Positions 53,018 through 61,831 of a stretch of 64,000 nucleotides of DNA are shown piece by piece (the stretch's first letter is position 1; each line of letters opens with the position of its first letter). The notes beneath the pieces were generated by a model, which saw nothing but the letters and a program-made list of their open reading frames with translations, was not told the origin of the DNA and ran no database searches. Source of the stretch: M3007 sp044226205 (GTDB lineage Bacteria; Bacteroidota; Bacteroidia; Chitinophagales; Saprospiraceae); NCBI GenBank assembly GCA_044226205.1, contig JBGAHL010000019.1, positions 30,447-94,446 of the forward strand, written 5' to 3'. Position numbers and translations under genes: made by a program.

Positions 53018-54082
53018 TCAGCCTTCGGATTGTTTGGCGGCCTGGTAGGCTTTCCAAAGATCGAGGGCTTCTTTCAGGGAAGCATCGCGGATGCCCAGCC
53101 GGCGATTGGCCCTGCTGATCCGGCTGATGATGCGCCAGTGGCGATAATAGTCGCGGTAGGCGCGCCAGATGCCGTGGGCGGGGTCGAAAACGTGGGCGGG
53201 GTCGCTCAGGATGCCGTTGAGTTCCATCACTTTGACCTCGCCCCTTCGCAAGGCATCTTCGTCGGCGCATTTGAGGTCGAAACGGCCGTAAAAAACGCCT
53301 TCCAGCTGGTTGCACAGGGGCTGGAAAGCCGCCGTCAGCGCGTCGTCGATCAGGTGATTGGCGTTGCAAAATTTGGTGCCCTTGCAATGGTTGCCGATGT
53401 TTTCCAGCAAACGCTGCTCGCCTTCGGCGGGAACTTCGTTCAGCATGTCAGGCTTTTCCGCTTCAAAACGTTCGAGTTGCAGGGCCGCGCGGTCGTGGCG
53501 GCGCATCAGGCTCCTGACGCTCTGCCGGCCGTCGCCGCGCACGGTCAGAAATTCTTTCCGACACACCGAGGTGATGCCGAAATCGGCCTTTTCGCCGGGC
53601 ACTCGGTAAAATAGAACGCTCATTTCCACGGGCTCCGTGAGGAATTCCTGGAGGATAAAATCGACCGGGTGCTGGGCCCGGTGTTCGTACAAATGCGCCT
53701 CGTTGAGTATTTTTTTTACCAAAAAACCGCGTTCGCCCACGTCGGGTTTGGCGATGAGCGGAAAGGAAAGCCCGGCCTCTGCCATCATTGCGGCGAGTTG
53801 TTCGGGGGAGCTGTGTCGGGGTACAAAGACCGTTGCAGGCAACACATGCGGAGGAAGCAGACGGAGAATGTCCGATTTTGATTCGCCGAATGCGCCGCCC
53901 AGGGGGATCGAGGGGTTGACGGCGCTGGCAAACAGCAGACGGCGGTTGCGCAGTGCGAACCAGCCGTAGATCAGGATCAGCGGCGTTGCTGCCGCCCAAA
54001 ATGGCCAATATTCCCAGCTCCCCCAACGGATTCGCCAAAGGCGGAAACGAAAAGCGAGCGATTCGATTTTGTTCAGGGCCAT
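53018..54082 (-). CDS. Membrane-anchored ATP-grasp ligase-like protein
   Basis: 354 residues. A short helical start and a membrane segment (about 26-43, FWAAATPLILIYGW) precede an ATP-grasp domain with LIAKPDVGERG (ATP lysine), IDPVDF-like FILQEFLTE, and a C-terminal VMELNGI in place of the common EINxxP. Automatic calls may name it D-alanine-D-alanine ligase, but the N-terminal Ddl domain is missing. It is the last gene of a likely operon with DinB-like and NRDE genes. Substrate unknown. Confidence 0.72.
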   Translation of the reverse strand: MALNKIESLAFRFRLWRIRWGSWEYWPFWAAATPLILIYGWFALRNRRLLFASAVNPSIPLGGAFGESKSDILRLLPPHVLPATVFVPRHSSPEQLAAMMAEAGLSFPLIAKPDVGERGFLVKKILNEAHLYEHRAQHPVDFILQEFLTEPVEMSVLFYRVPGEKADFGITSVCRKEFLTVRGDGRQSVRSLMRRHDRAALQLERFEAEKPDMLNEVPAEGEQRLLENIGNHCKGTKFCNANHLIDDALTAAFQPLCNQLEGVFYGRFDLKCADEDALRRGEVKVMELNGILSDPAHVFDPAHGIWRAYRDYYRHWRIISRISRANRRLGIRDASLKEALDLWKAYQAAKQSEG

Positions 54083-54124
54083 AGGTTGCCAAACAGGATA
54101 AATGACGGAGCGCTCAACATGCTT

Positions 54125-54667
54125 TTAGCCTGCCGCAACGGTGGTGTGGGCCGGCTCGGTCGACGGCGCCTGCCGGTATTTGAGCGTGGAGGGCGCAACG
54201 CCCAGTGTGGTACAGACAGGCACGTCGGGGAAACAGGTTTCCAGCCCGATACGAATAATGGCCAGGTGGTGCACGGCGTGGTCGAAGGCGTACTGCAGTT
54301 CCCGGCCGATAGTGGATTGATACATCGGGCGTTCTTCGCTGCTGTCGTCCGAAAACTCGCTTTGCACCCGGATCAGGCGGTGTTCGTCCACTTCGTTCAG
54401 GCGCTTCGCTGTTTGTTGCAAAACGGTGAGGGCGAAGGCCGGGCTTTGTTCGATCTGCGGATCGCGCCGGCGGCCGCCATAGTTCACGTGATCGTACTCC
54501 AGCCCTTCGAGCAGGCAGGTATAAAATTCCAGGATATGGCGGAAATGTTGACCGACGGTACTGCCGTGAAAAATCCGGAGCGGCGTGGTGTACGTGTCGG
54601 CACTGAGCAGGGCAAGCAATTCAGCCATTTGGTCGGCGATCAGGGCCGTTCCTTGTTTGGCGTTCAT
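54125..54667 (-). CDS. DinB-like four-helix protein
   Basis: 180 residues. His-41 and His-44 in GQHFRHILEF and the later FDHAVHHLAIIR fit the three-histidine metal site of DinB/YfiT-type bundles. These proteins may act as thiol-dependent transferases; the name does not imply DNA repair. Middle gene of the NRDE-DinB-ATP-grasp run, 42 bases before the ATP-grasp gene. Confidence 0.75.
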   Translation of the reverse strand: MNAKQGTALIADQMAELLALLSADTYTTPLRIFHGSTVGQHFRHILEFYTCLLEGLEYDHVNYGGRRRDPQIEQSPAFALTVLQQTAKRLNEVDEHRLIRVQSEFSDDSSEERPMYQSTIGRELQYAFDHAVHHLAIIRIGLETCFPDVPVCTTLGVAPSTLKYRQAPSTEPAHTTVAAG

Positions 54668-54733
54668 AAGCGTAGATTGTATGATTGGGTGTTTGTAAGG
54701 ACTTGGGAGACAGCCCGCAAATCGGGCGCCGGG

Positions 54734-55465
54734 CTATTGCGCAGTGATCGGCGAGGGAAAAATTTGCATGACCTGCTGGTCGGCCGCGCCGCTAAGCAAA
54801 TCAAAATATTCCATTTGCCATTGATCTTTCCGACGAATGAGCTGGGTAATGCTGACAGTTTGCACACGCCCTTCCCGGTTCATGACAAAATCCTGCTCGG
54901 GATCGCCTACGCTGCCGGTCCTGTGCAATTGCAAAATAGCTTCCGGGCTCACGGCTGCGGACGGGTGGGCGAGCCAGTCGCGGAATACTTTTTCGCGAAG
55001 CAACTGTACGGATGGTTCGTAGAGGGTGGCCGAGCACCAGAAATGAGCCTGATCCGGCGTGAGTTGTTTCAGGTGGGTTTCATGACCGTCCCAGCGCATC
55101 TCGACTACGTTTTGCGTTGAAAACGAGAGCCAGGTAAACGGTTCGATGCCTTCAAAGTTGTACTGGACGGCGAAATCGATCGGGTTGGCGTAGGAAAAGC
55201 TGTCGAGAAATACCAGTCCGCGGCTACGGCGATAGGGCAGGCGGCGTTCGTGGCGCTGGAAGGCGCCGTTGAGCAGACAAGCGGATCGGCCGTTGTCGGC
55301 GGCAGCGATCCAGGTGCCGCCGGCGAGCGTATCGCGGGGGAAAAGTAGGTCGCATCCTTCGTACGGCACCCTGGCAAGCCCTTTTGGCGAGCGCAGCGGC
55401 GCCTCGTCACGGTTGTGGGTGAGAACAAAACCGCCAGGGAGCGGAAGGTAAGTTACAGTGCACAT
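54734..55465 (-). CDS. NRDE/TANGO2 family protein
   Basis: 243 residues starting MCTVTYLPLPGGFVLTHNRDEA. Cys-2 becomes an N-terminal nucleophile in the Ntn-hydrolase type fold, and the NRDE motif is present (residues 18-21). TANGO2 homologues have been linked to haem or lipid handling in eukaryotes; the bacterial role is unsettled. First gene of the three-gene minus-strand run. Confidence 0.88.
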   Translation of the reverse strand: MCTVTYLPLPGGFVLTHNRDEAPLRSPKGLARVPYEGCDLLFPRDTLAGGTWIAAADNGRSACLLNGAFQRHERRLPYRRSRGLVFLDSFSYANPIDFAVQYNFEGIEPFTWLSFSTQNVVEMRWDGHETHLKQLTPDQAHFWCSATLYEPSVQLLREKVFRDWLAHPSAAVSPEAILQLHRTGSVGDPEQDFVMNREGRVQTVSITQLIRRKDQWQMEYFDLLSGAADQQVMQIFPSPITAQ

Positions 55466-55851
55466 GATGCCAGATCAAAACGGCGCCCGGGCGATTGCCG
55501 CCGGGGCCGAATGGCCGTGAAATTACTGGGTCTGGGCCATTTTCGAGGGAGCAAAATCATTTTGGGATAAATAAAAAGGCCCTGGACATCACCAGAGCCG
55601 GGTAAACAGTCAATCATAGATCATTCACGAGAATGAATTCTCTTGGAAGATTTTTCGTTTTGTTATAAAGGTAATTGTTACAAGCCCACTTTGCTCCCTA
55701 TAAATCGTACTGTTACGATTTTTCAAAGTGGGCCGTAACAATTTATTTTTTGCCGTACCTAAATATAGGCCGACAAAATTAGGGGGGAGCCGGAATGGGG
55801 TGGCTTCACTTTTTTCCCATTAAACTGGATTTTTTTCTCAAAACCGACTGC
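55466..55851. other. Intergenic region with nested hairpin 55673-55743
   Basis: No coding sequence seen. Three coaxial stems nest perfectly: AATTGTTAC (55673-55681) with GTAACAATT (55735-55743), CCCACTTTG (55685-55693) with CAAAGTGGG (55724-55732), and AATCGTA (55703-55709) with TACGATT (55714-55720). It may be a terminator or small RNA of the two-component gene read leftward, or a small mobile palindrome. Confidence 0.65.
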
Positions 55852-58800
55852 TCATGTATGGGCTTTGCGGTAGGCGCCCGGGGATATTCCGAATTCATGG
55901 GTGAATGCCCGGATAAAATAGTTGGCATCGCGATATCCAACCTGGAAGGCGACCTCCGACACTGTAAGGGCGGGCGCATCCGCGAGCAGTTTTTTCCCTT
56001 GCTCCAGTCGGTGGCGGCGCAAGAGGTAGCCCGGCGATTTGCCGATCAGGGCCGTGAGTTTGCGGTGCAATTGCGAACTGCTCATGTGCAAGGCACGGAA
56101 CATGTCGTTGGCGCTATAATCGGGGTCGGCATAATGCTCGTCTATCAGATCGAACACCTGTTTTACAAAGGCTTCCTCCTGGGTAGCGACGATGGAAGAA
56201 GGCGGCTTTGAACTGATCTTCGTTGCATTGGCAGTCGGATTCACGATTGCAGTCAGGTGCTCTCGAATGGCCGATTGCAGGCGCCGCAGATTGTCGAGTT
56301 GCAACAGCAAGGCTTCCTGTCGGAATGGCTTTTTCAGGTAGGCGTCCGCGCCGTATTGCATGCCCTGCATCTGGCTCTCCTCGTCCACCCTGGCGGTGAG
56401 CATGACCAGCGGGATGTGGCTGGTGCGCACGTCCTGTTTGAGTACGTTGCAGAGTTGGAAGCCGTCCATGACCGGCATCATGATATCGCTGACGATCAGG
56501 TCGGGGATGATTTCAAATGCTTTTTCCATACCGGCGGCGCCGTTTTCGGCCAGTACGACCCGATAGCGATCCTTGAGACATGCAGCGGTATATCTCGCCA
56601 CGTCGATGTTGTCTTCTACCAACAGCACGACGGGCAGTTCGTTGTGGAGGGTGTTGCCGCCGGCCTCGGTCAGGTTTTCCAGTGGATATTCGTGCGCCGG
56701 CACGTTCGTTGGGGTAGCCGCCGGTATGTCAGCGGGTTTGTGGTAAGGCAGAAAAAGGCTGATCGTGGTGCCTTCATTCGGGGCGCTTTCTGCCTCGAGC
56801 CGCCCGCCCATCAGATAGGCGAGTTCGTGGGCGTATGCCAGCCCGATGCCGGCGCCGCCCGCATCGTTGCCGTTTGTCCTGATTTGATAAAAACGATCGA
56901 AAATATGGGGCAAATGCTCGGGCGCAATCCCGATGCCGGTATCGCTGACGGTGATGCGCAGGGTTTGATCAGGGTCGATGATTGCCGACAGGCTAACTTG
57001 CCCGCCCGAAGGGGTAAACTTGACGGCATTGGACAAGAGGTTGGAGACGATATCGTTGAGTCGGTCGGGGTCGGTTTCGATCCAGCATTCGCCCTGGGGC
57101 AAGTGCAGGCTGAAGGCAAGGTTGCGTGCCTGGCAAATGGCGCGGAACGGCTCGGCGCACATGGCGAGCGAGGAACTGAGGTCGAAGGATTTGTTGTGCA
57201 GTTGAAGTTGGTCGTTCTCGAGTTTTGACCAGTCGAGCATTTGGTCGACCAGGCGCAGCAATTGCTCGCCATTGCGGCGAACAGCGCGCAGTTGCTCGGC
57301 AGCGAAGACTGTGGCCTGGCTGCCCAACTGGTCGACAGTGCCCAAAATTACAGTCAGCGGCGTGCGAAATTCGTGTGTGATGTTGGCATAGAGCCGCGAT
57401 TTGAACTTGTCCAGTTCCTTGAGCCGCTCCGCTTCCCGGTGTTCCGCTTCCAGATTGCGATGGAGTTCGCGTTGGTTGTTTCGCCATTGAAAATAAAAGG
57501 CCGACAGGGAAAAAAGCGCCACGCCATACAAAACAAAAGCCCAAATACTGCGCCACCACGGCCGTAAAATGGCGAAGGTGTAGCTGGTCACGGCGCTCTC
57601 CACCCCCTCGCTGTTGACCCCGCGCACTTCAAAACTGTATTGCCCGGGGGGCAGGTTGCTGAACGTCGCACTGTGCTCGCTGCTGAGCGGCGACCAGTTG
57701 GTATTCGCGCCGATCAGGCGGTATTGGTAGCGATTCGAGGACGGATTGGTGTAATCGAGCAGCGCAAACTGGAAGCTGATAAAGTTTTGATCGTATCGGA
57801 ATGTTCCTCTTTTGCAGGTGTCGATGTAATTGGCAAAAGGGTGAAAATTCACCAGCATTTCCGTGATGGCAATAACCGGGCGGGTGTTGCTGATCTGGAC
57901 CTCGCCCGGATCGAACAGCACAAATCCGTTGACGCCGCCCATGATCATTCGCCCGTCGCGCAGTTTTTTTGCAGCGCCGGTGTTGAATTCGCTGCCAGGC
58001 AGTCCGTCGTAGGTTGTAAAATGCTGCCAGCGGCGGCTTCGGTGGTTGATGCGCAGCAAGCCGGCGTTGGTGCCGACCCAAAGGATGGAATCGCAGGCCG
58101 GAAGTATGCTGTAAATGACGTCGTTGGGCAGTCCGTCGCGCAAGGTCAGCGCCTCGATGATGCCGGTATTTTTGTCCAGCCAGTTCAAGCCGTGCTGGGT
58201 GCCGATCCAGAGCCGTTCGGGGTTGCTCGGGTCGTTGGCCAGCGACAGGATGCGCTGCCGGGAAAGGCCGTTTTGACTGTTGTAAATGTTAAATTGGCAA
58301 TCCTTGCCGTTCTGCGAAGGTTCGGCCTTGACCAGCCCGTCCGTTGTTCCGATCCAGAAAATGCCGCCGCGGGGGTCTTCCAATACTTGGGAAATCGAAG
58401 GGACATTTTTGGTGCTGAACAAATGGGCAAAACTCCAGTACGACCATAGGCGGGTGTCAGGGTCGAAAATGACGAGCAAGCCTTCTCTCGTGGTATTGAC
58501 AAACCGCCCGCGTTGGTCCTCGATGCAGGAAAGCCCCATGTTTTTACTTGCGGCGAAGGTGTAACACGCGGCTGTTCCGCCCGGCCGGTCGAGGTAGCAA
58601 ACGTCGTTGTTGTTAAGAACGAGCCAGAAACCGCCTTTTTTACTGGCGGTAGCTTTGTTGTGCGGCAATTCGTAGAGTCGCTCCCGAACTTCTCCGGTCA
58701 CAAGATCATAATGAAAATACCCCTGGCCGTTTTTGGGATCGCCGGCAACCCATACCCTGCCCTGTTGATCTTCTTCCGGCGCCCGAATTTGGCTCCTGCC

Positions 58801-59832
58801 TTCAAAAAAACGGGTAAACTGCGTGCGACCTGTCAGAATTTTATACACGCCGTAGGCATTGGTGCCCACCCACAACAAGCCTTTGCTGTCTGCAAATGCC
58901 GAGATAATCTTTTCATCGACCACCTCCGGCAGGGCGTACAGCACGCCGTTTTGCCATTTGTACACCCTGGATAAAGAAAAAAAGTAGATGCCGCTGGCAC
59001 AATGAATCCCGTCGACTTCAGCCATTGGAGGGCCGTTGTTAAAGATATTGCTGGCGACATTGTTCGAGATTTGACTCAACCCTTGCGGGTGTATCACCCA
59101 GATGACATGGTCCTTTTTGTCCTCCCAAAAGCGAATGGGCTCAGGGATATTGTCAAATACCAGGGGGCGATAACTCAAATTTTTCAGGGAAACGGCGAAA
59201 CACCCCTTTTCTGCAATTATCCACAGTTCTTCGCCCACGACGGAAATACTTGAAATAACGCCGGTCAGGCCTTTGGGCAAAATTTCAGTGTGGATTTGCA
59301 CCTGTTGCGCGCGTTGTTCGGGGGTAGCGCCGCCCTTCGATTCGAATTGTACCAGCACGTCGCTGAAAATTGCCCAGATATGCCCGTACGGGTCCGGTTT
59401 TAACTCCCGGATAAGGTAGTTTTCGGTAGGTGAAATCTTTTTTATGATTGGGGGCTGATAAAAACGCCCGCTTGCCGGGTCGTACAAATTCGGTCCCTTG
59501 TCGGTAATGACCCACAAAACGCCCTGGGCGTCTTCAAGCAATTCCAGCACAAAATCGCTGTTGATCGAATACGGATCGGAAGGGTCGTTTCTGAACACCT
59601 TGAAATTGTTGCCATCGTAGCGGTCGAGGCCGTCCAGCGTGGCAAACCACATGAACCCGTCGCGGGTTTGAAGGATTGATCTGACAAACCCCTGGGAAAG
59701 CCCGTCGTCGACCGTCAAACGTGCAAAATGCTGCGCCCTGACTTCGGTTCCTACCGAAAACCAGCACAGAAGGCCCAGGACAAACAGGAATTTTCCGGGT
59801 GAAGCGTATGATATATGGGGCAGAGGGGGCAT
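55852..59832 (-). CDS. Hybrid two-component system regulator (propeller-HK-REC-AraC)
   Basis: 1326 residues in one chain. After a signal peptide (to EVRAQ), the periplasmic part has two beta-propellers (about 40-690) with repeated W-I-G-T-x-x-G-L motifs and a Y_Y_Y domain (about 700-765). Then come a membrane segment, HisKA with YANITHEFRTPLTV (His near 818), an HATPase domain (about 920-1040), a receiver with VVLLVEDNID and VSDIMMPVMDG (Asp near 1113), and an AraC HTH (about 1225-1326). Such HTCS proteins sense oligosaccharides and switch on nearby degradation genes; the trehalase gene directly upstream is the obvious candidate target. Confidence 0.93.
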   Translation of the reverse strand: MPPLPHISYASPGKFLFVLGLLCWFSVGTEVRAQHFARLTVDDGLSQGFVRSILQTRDGFMWFATLDGLDRYDGNNFKVFRNDPSDPYSINSDFVLELLEDAQGVLWVITDKGPNLYDPASGRFYQPPIIKKISPTENYLIRELKPDPYGHIWAIFSDVLVQFESKGGATPEQRAQQVQIHTEILPKGLTGVISSISVVGEELWIIAEKGCFAVSLKNLSYRPLVFDNIPEPIRFWEDKKDHVIWVIHPQGLSQISNNVASNIFNNGPPMAEVDGIHCASGIYFFSLSRVYKWQNGVLYALPEVVDEKIISAFADSKGLLWVGTNAYGVYKILTGRTQFTRFFEGRSQIRAPEEDQQGRVWVAGDPKNGQGYFHYDLVTGEVRERLYELPHNKATASKKGGFWLVLNNNDVCYLDRPGGTAACYTFAASKNMGLSCIEDQRGRFVNTTREGLLVIFDPDTRLWSYWSFAHLFSTKNVPSISQVLEDPRGGIFWIGTTDGLVKAEPSQNGKDCQFNIYNSQNGLSRQRILSLANDPSNPERLWIGTQHGLNWLDKNTGIIEALTLRDGLPNDVIYSILPACDSILWVGTNAGLLRINHRSRRWQHFTTYDGLPGSEFNTGAAKKLRDGRMIMGGVNGFVLFDPGEVQISNTRPVIAITEMLVNFHPFANYIDTCKRGTFRYDQNFISFQFALLDYTNPSSNRYQYRLIGANTNWSPLSSEHSATFSNLPPGQYSFEVRGVNSEGVESAVTSYTFAILRPWWRSIWAFVLYGVALFSLSAFYFQWRNNQRELHRNLEAEHREAERLKELDKFKSRLYANITHEFRTPLTVILGTVDQLGSQATVFAAEQLRAVRRNGEQLLRLVDQMLDWSKLENDQLQLHNKSFDLSSSLAMCAEPFRAICQARNLAFSLHLPQGECWIETDPDRLNDIVSNLLSNAVKFTPSGGQVSLSAIIDPDQTLRITVSDTGIGIAPEHLPHIFDRFYQIRTNGNDAGGAGIGLAYAHELAYLMGGRLEAESAPNEGTTISLFLPYHKPADIPAATPTNVPAHEYPLENLTEAGGNTLHNELPVVLLVEDNIDVARYTAACLKDRYRVVLAENGAAGMEKAFEIIPDLIVSDIMMPVMDGFQLCNVLKQDVRTSHIPLVMLTARVDEESQMQGMQYGADAYLKKPFRQEALLLQLDNLRRLQSAIREHLTAIVNPTANATKISSKPPSSIVATQEEAFVKQVFDLIDEHYADPDYSANDMFRALHMSSSQLHRKLTALIGKSPGYLLRRHRLEQGKKLLADAPALTVSEVAFQVGYRDANYFIRAFTHEFGISPGAYRKAHT

Positions 59833-59935
59833 GTAAATTTCAGGAATGCACCTGTCTCGTACGGAAAGGTACATCCATAAAATTAATAAAAACAGGTGTT
59901 ATCGTTTTTGGGACGGCAAGAGTCGTACGAGCGGA

Positions 59936-61555
59936 TTATTCTTTGAGCAAATGCAGCAGTACGCCGTTCGTCCAGCCGAAGCCATCCTGAACGGGGTATT
60001 CGCCGCCGCCGGCATCCAGGCTCATGTCTTCCACGTTGTACTTTTCCAGCATTTTGCCGGTGCCTTTGTACACTTTGGCGCAGAGGTTTATCCACCGGTT
60101 TTTGGTCTCGTCGGCCAGCGTAGTGTAGCCGTAATTACGCAAGCCTGCGATGCCGATCCATTGCAACGGCGCCCAGCCATTGGGAGCGTCCCATTGCTGA
60201 CCCGTACGGGAGAGGGTGGTGACGAGGCCGCCGGGTTTCAGGAATTTTGTTTCCAGCGTGTGCGAGCAAGCCTTGGCTTGTTCGGGCGTGGCAATTTTGG
60301 AGAACAAAGGATACATGCCGGCCAGGCTCAAAACGCCGGTGCGGCTTTTTTTCGTCCAGTCGTAATCTTCAAACCAGCCCGATTTGGGGTTGTAGCAAAT
60401 CTTTCTGATCGCCTCGGCGCGCTGTTCCGCTTTTTGAGCATAAAAACGGCTTTTAACGGGGTCGCCGCGGCGTTGCCAGGCTGTTTCCAGGTTTTTTTCC
60501 AGGTCGTACAGCAGGCAATTGAGGTCGACTGCCACGATGTCGGTGGTGTTGATGTCCGTCAAGGTTTTACCGACATTCCAGCGGCTGCTGAAATCCCAGC
60601 CCGATTCGGCGCTGGCTTTCAGGTGGCGATACACCTCGTCCGTGGGCCGTTTGGAAGCTTCTTTTGCCGTCATGAAATCCTCCCGATAGGACTCGGGGCG
60701 AGGCACCGCGCGGTCGTCCCAATAGCGGTTCAGGACGATGCCCGAATCCAGTCTTACGACACGCCGATGGGTCGGCCGGGCCTCGGTCAGCGAGTCGGCG
60801 CCTTCCATCCAGAAGGCATATTCTTTTTCCATTTGGGGCAAAAAGCGGGACAAGGCGTCTTCGTTGTCGCCATTTTTAGTGTCATCGAGCAGTTTGACCA
60901 TCAGGCTGAAAAACGGCGGCTGGCTGCGGTCGAGGTAGTAGCTGCGGTTGCCGTTGGGGATGTGGCCGTAGGTATCGATCAGGTAGGCAAAATTCTGCAC
61001 CATGTCGTTGATCAGGTCGCGGCGGCCGGCCGACTGCAGGCCCAGCATGGTGAAATAGCTGTCCCAGTAATACACTTCCCTGAAACGGCCGCCGGGCACG
61101 ACGTACGGATTGGGCAGGGGCAGCAGGGAAGAACCGGCGGCTGTGTTGGCGTCGGCCGGGCGGGTGAGAACGGGCCACAGTTCGTTGATATGGTCGGCCA
61201 GGGCCTGATCGGGATTGCTGTGATAGCCCGAGTTGGGCGAAACCGGCTCGTCAAAATGAGCCAGCACGAATGCCTTGAGGTCGAATCCGGGGGTGTTTTT
61301 GGCCGCTGCGTAGGCTTTGAGGATTTCGTCCGGCGCCATTTTGGGGGTGCAATCGACAAAGGTTTTTCCGTCGGGGAAGATGCGGGCCATCTGCACGGCT
61401 TCAAAGAGTTCGCCGTATTGCTGGTCGGGTGAAAGCGGCCTGGGCGGCGTCATGATCGGATCGACGGCAGTCTGGGCCGGCGGTGCAGGGTTTTGCCGGC
61501 AGGACAGGAAGGCAAAGACCAGAAGAAAACCGAGAAGTATATTTTTAACAGACAT
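59936..61555 (-). CDS. treA: Alpha,alpha-trehalase (GH37) lipoprotein
   Basis: 539 residues, lipobox-like FLSC (Cys near 20). Hydrolyses trehalose to two glucose molecules. The GH37 signatures PGGRFREVYYWDSY (near 155) and QWDAPNGWAP (near 452) are complete, and the catalytic Asp in the ESGWDFSSRW region and the Glu near the GGGEYPVQDGFGW end are present. Likely anchored to a periplasmic-facing membrane. The start MSVKNILL at 61555 is preferred over an upstream ATG. It precedes the HTCS gene by about 100 bases on the same strand. Confidence 0.92.
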   Translation of the reverse strand: MSVKNILLGFLLVFAFLSCRQNPAPPAQTAVDPIMTPPRPLSPDQQYGELFEAVQMARIFPDGKTFVDCTPKMAPDEILKAYAAAKNTPGFDLKAFVLAHFDEPVSPNSGYHSNPDQALADHINELWPVLTRPADANTAAGSSLLPLPNPYVVPGGRFREVYYWDSYFTMLGLQSAGRRDLINDMVQNFAYLIDTYGHIPNGNRSYYLDRSQPPFFSLMVKLLDDTKNGDNEDALSRFLPQMEKEYAFWMEGADSLTEARPTHRRVVRLDSGIVLNRYWDDRAVPRPESYREDFMTAKEASKRPTDEVYRHLKASAESGWDFSSRWNVGKTLTDINTTDIVAVDLNCLLYDLEKNLETAWQRRGDPVKSRFYAQKAEQRAEAIRKICYNPKSGWFEDYDWTKKSRTGVLSLAGMYPLFSKIATPEQAKACSHTLETKFLKPGGLVTTLSRTGQQWDAPNGWAPLQWIGIAGLRNYGYTTLADETKNRWINLCAKVYKGTGKMLEKYNVEDMSLDAGGGEYPVQDGFGWTNGVLLHLLKE

Positions 61556-61831
61556 GGCAGAAGGAAGATTGGTGACAGGACAATGCAAAGGAACTGCTAT
61601 GCAGTCTTTTGCAAGGACTGGACAAAAAAATTTTAGCGATCTCCGTGTAAAAAAAATATTTTTGCACGGCGAAAATTCGTTTTGTGCCCCGACCTGTTCT
61701 TTCCTCCCGCATTAGCCAGAAATTATTCGAGCCTTGCTGCTTGGTTACGCAACCCGACGACAGCAGGCCCCGTATTGAGTAATCGAGTTTAATTGCTTCT
61801 TTTAATTAATAAACCAAACTCTAGCTTCAAC

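Noticed and set aside
53018..54082. D-alanine-D-alanine ligase
   Set aside because: Has a membrane helix and lacks the Ddl N-terminal domain and the usual EINxxP end; only the general ATP-grasp fold can be supported.
59846..61432. 528-codon plus-strand open frame opposite trehalase
   Set aside because: Trehalase on the minus strand has both family signatures; the plus frame has no recognisable sequence.
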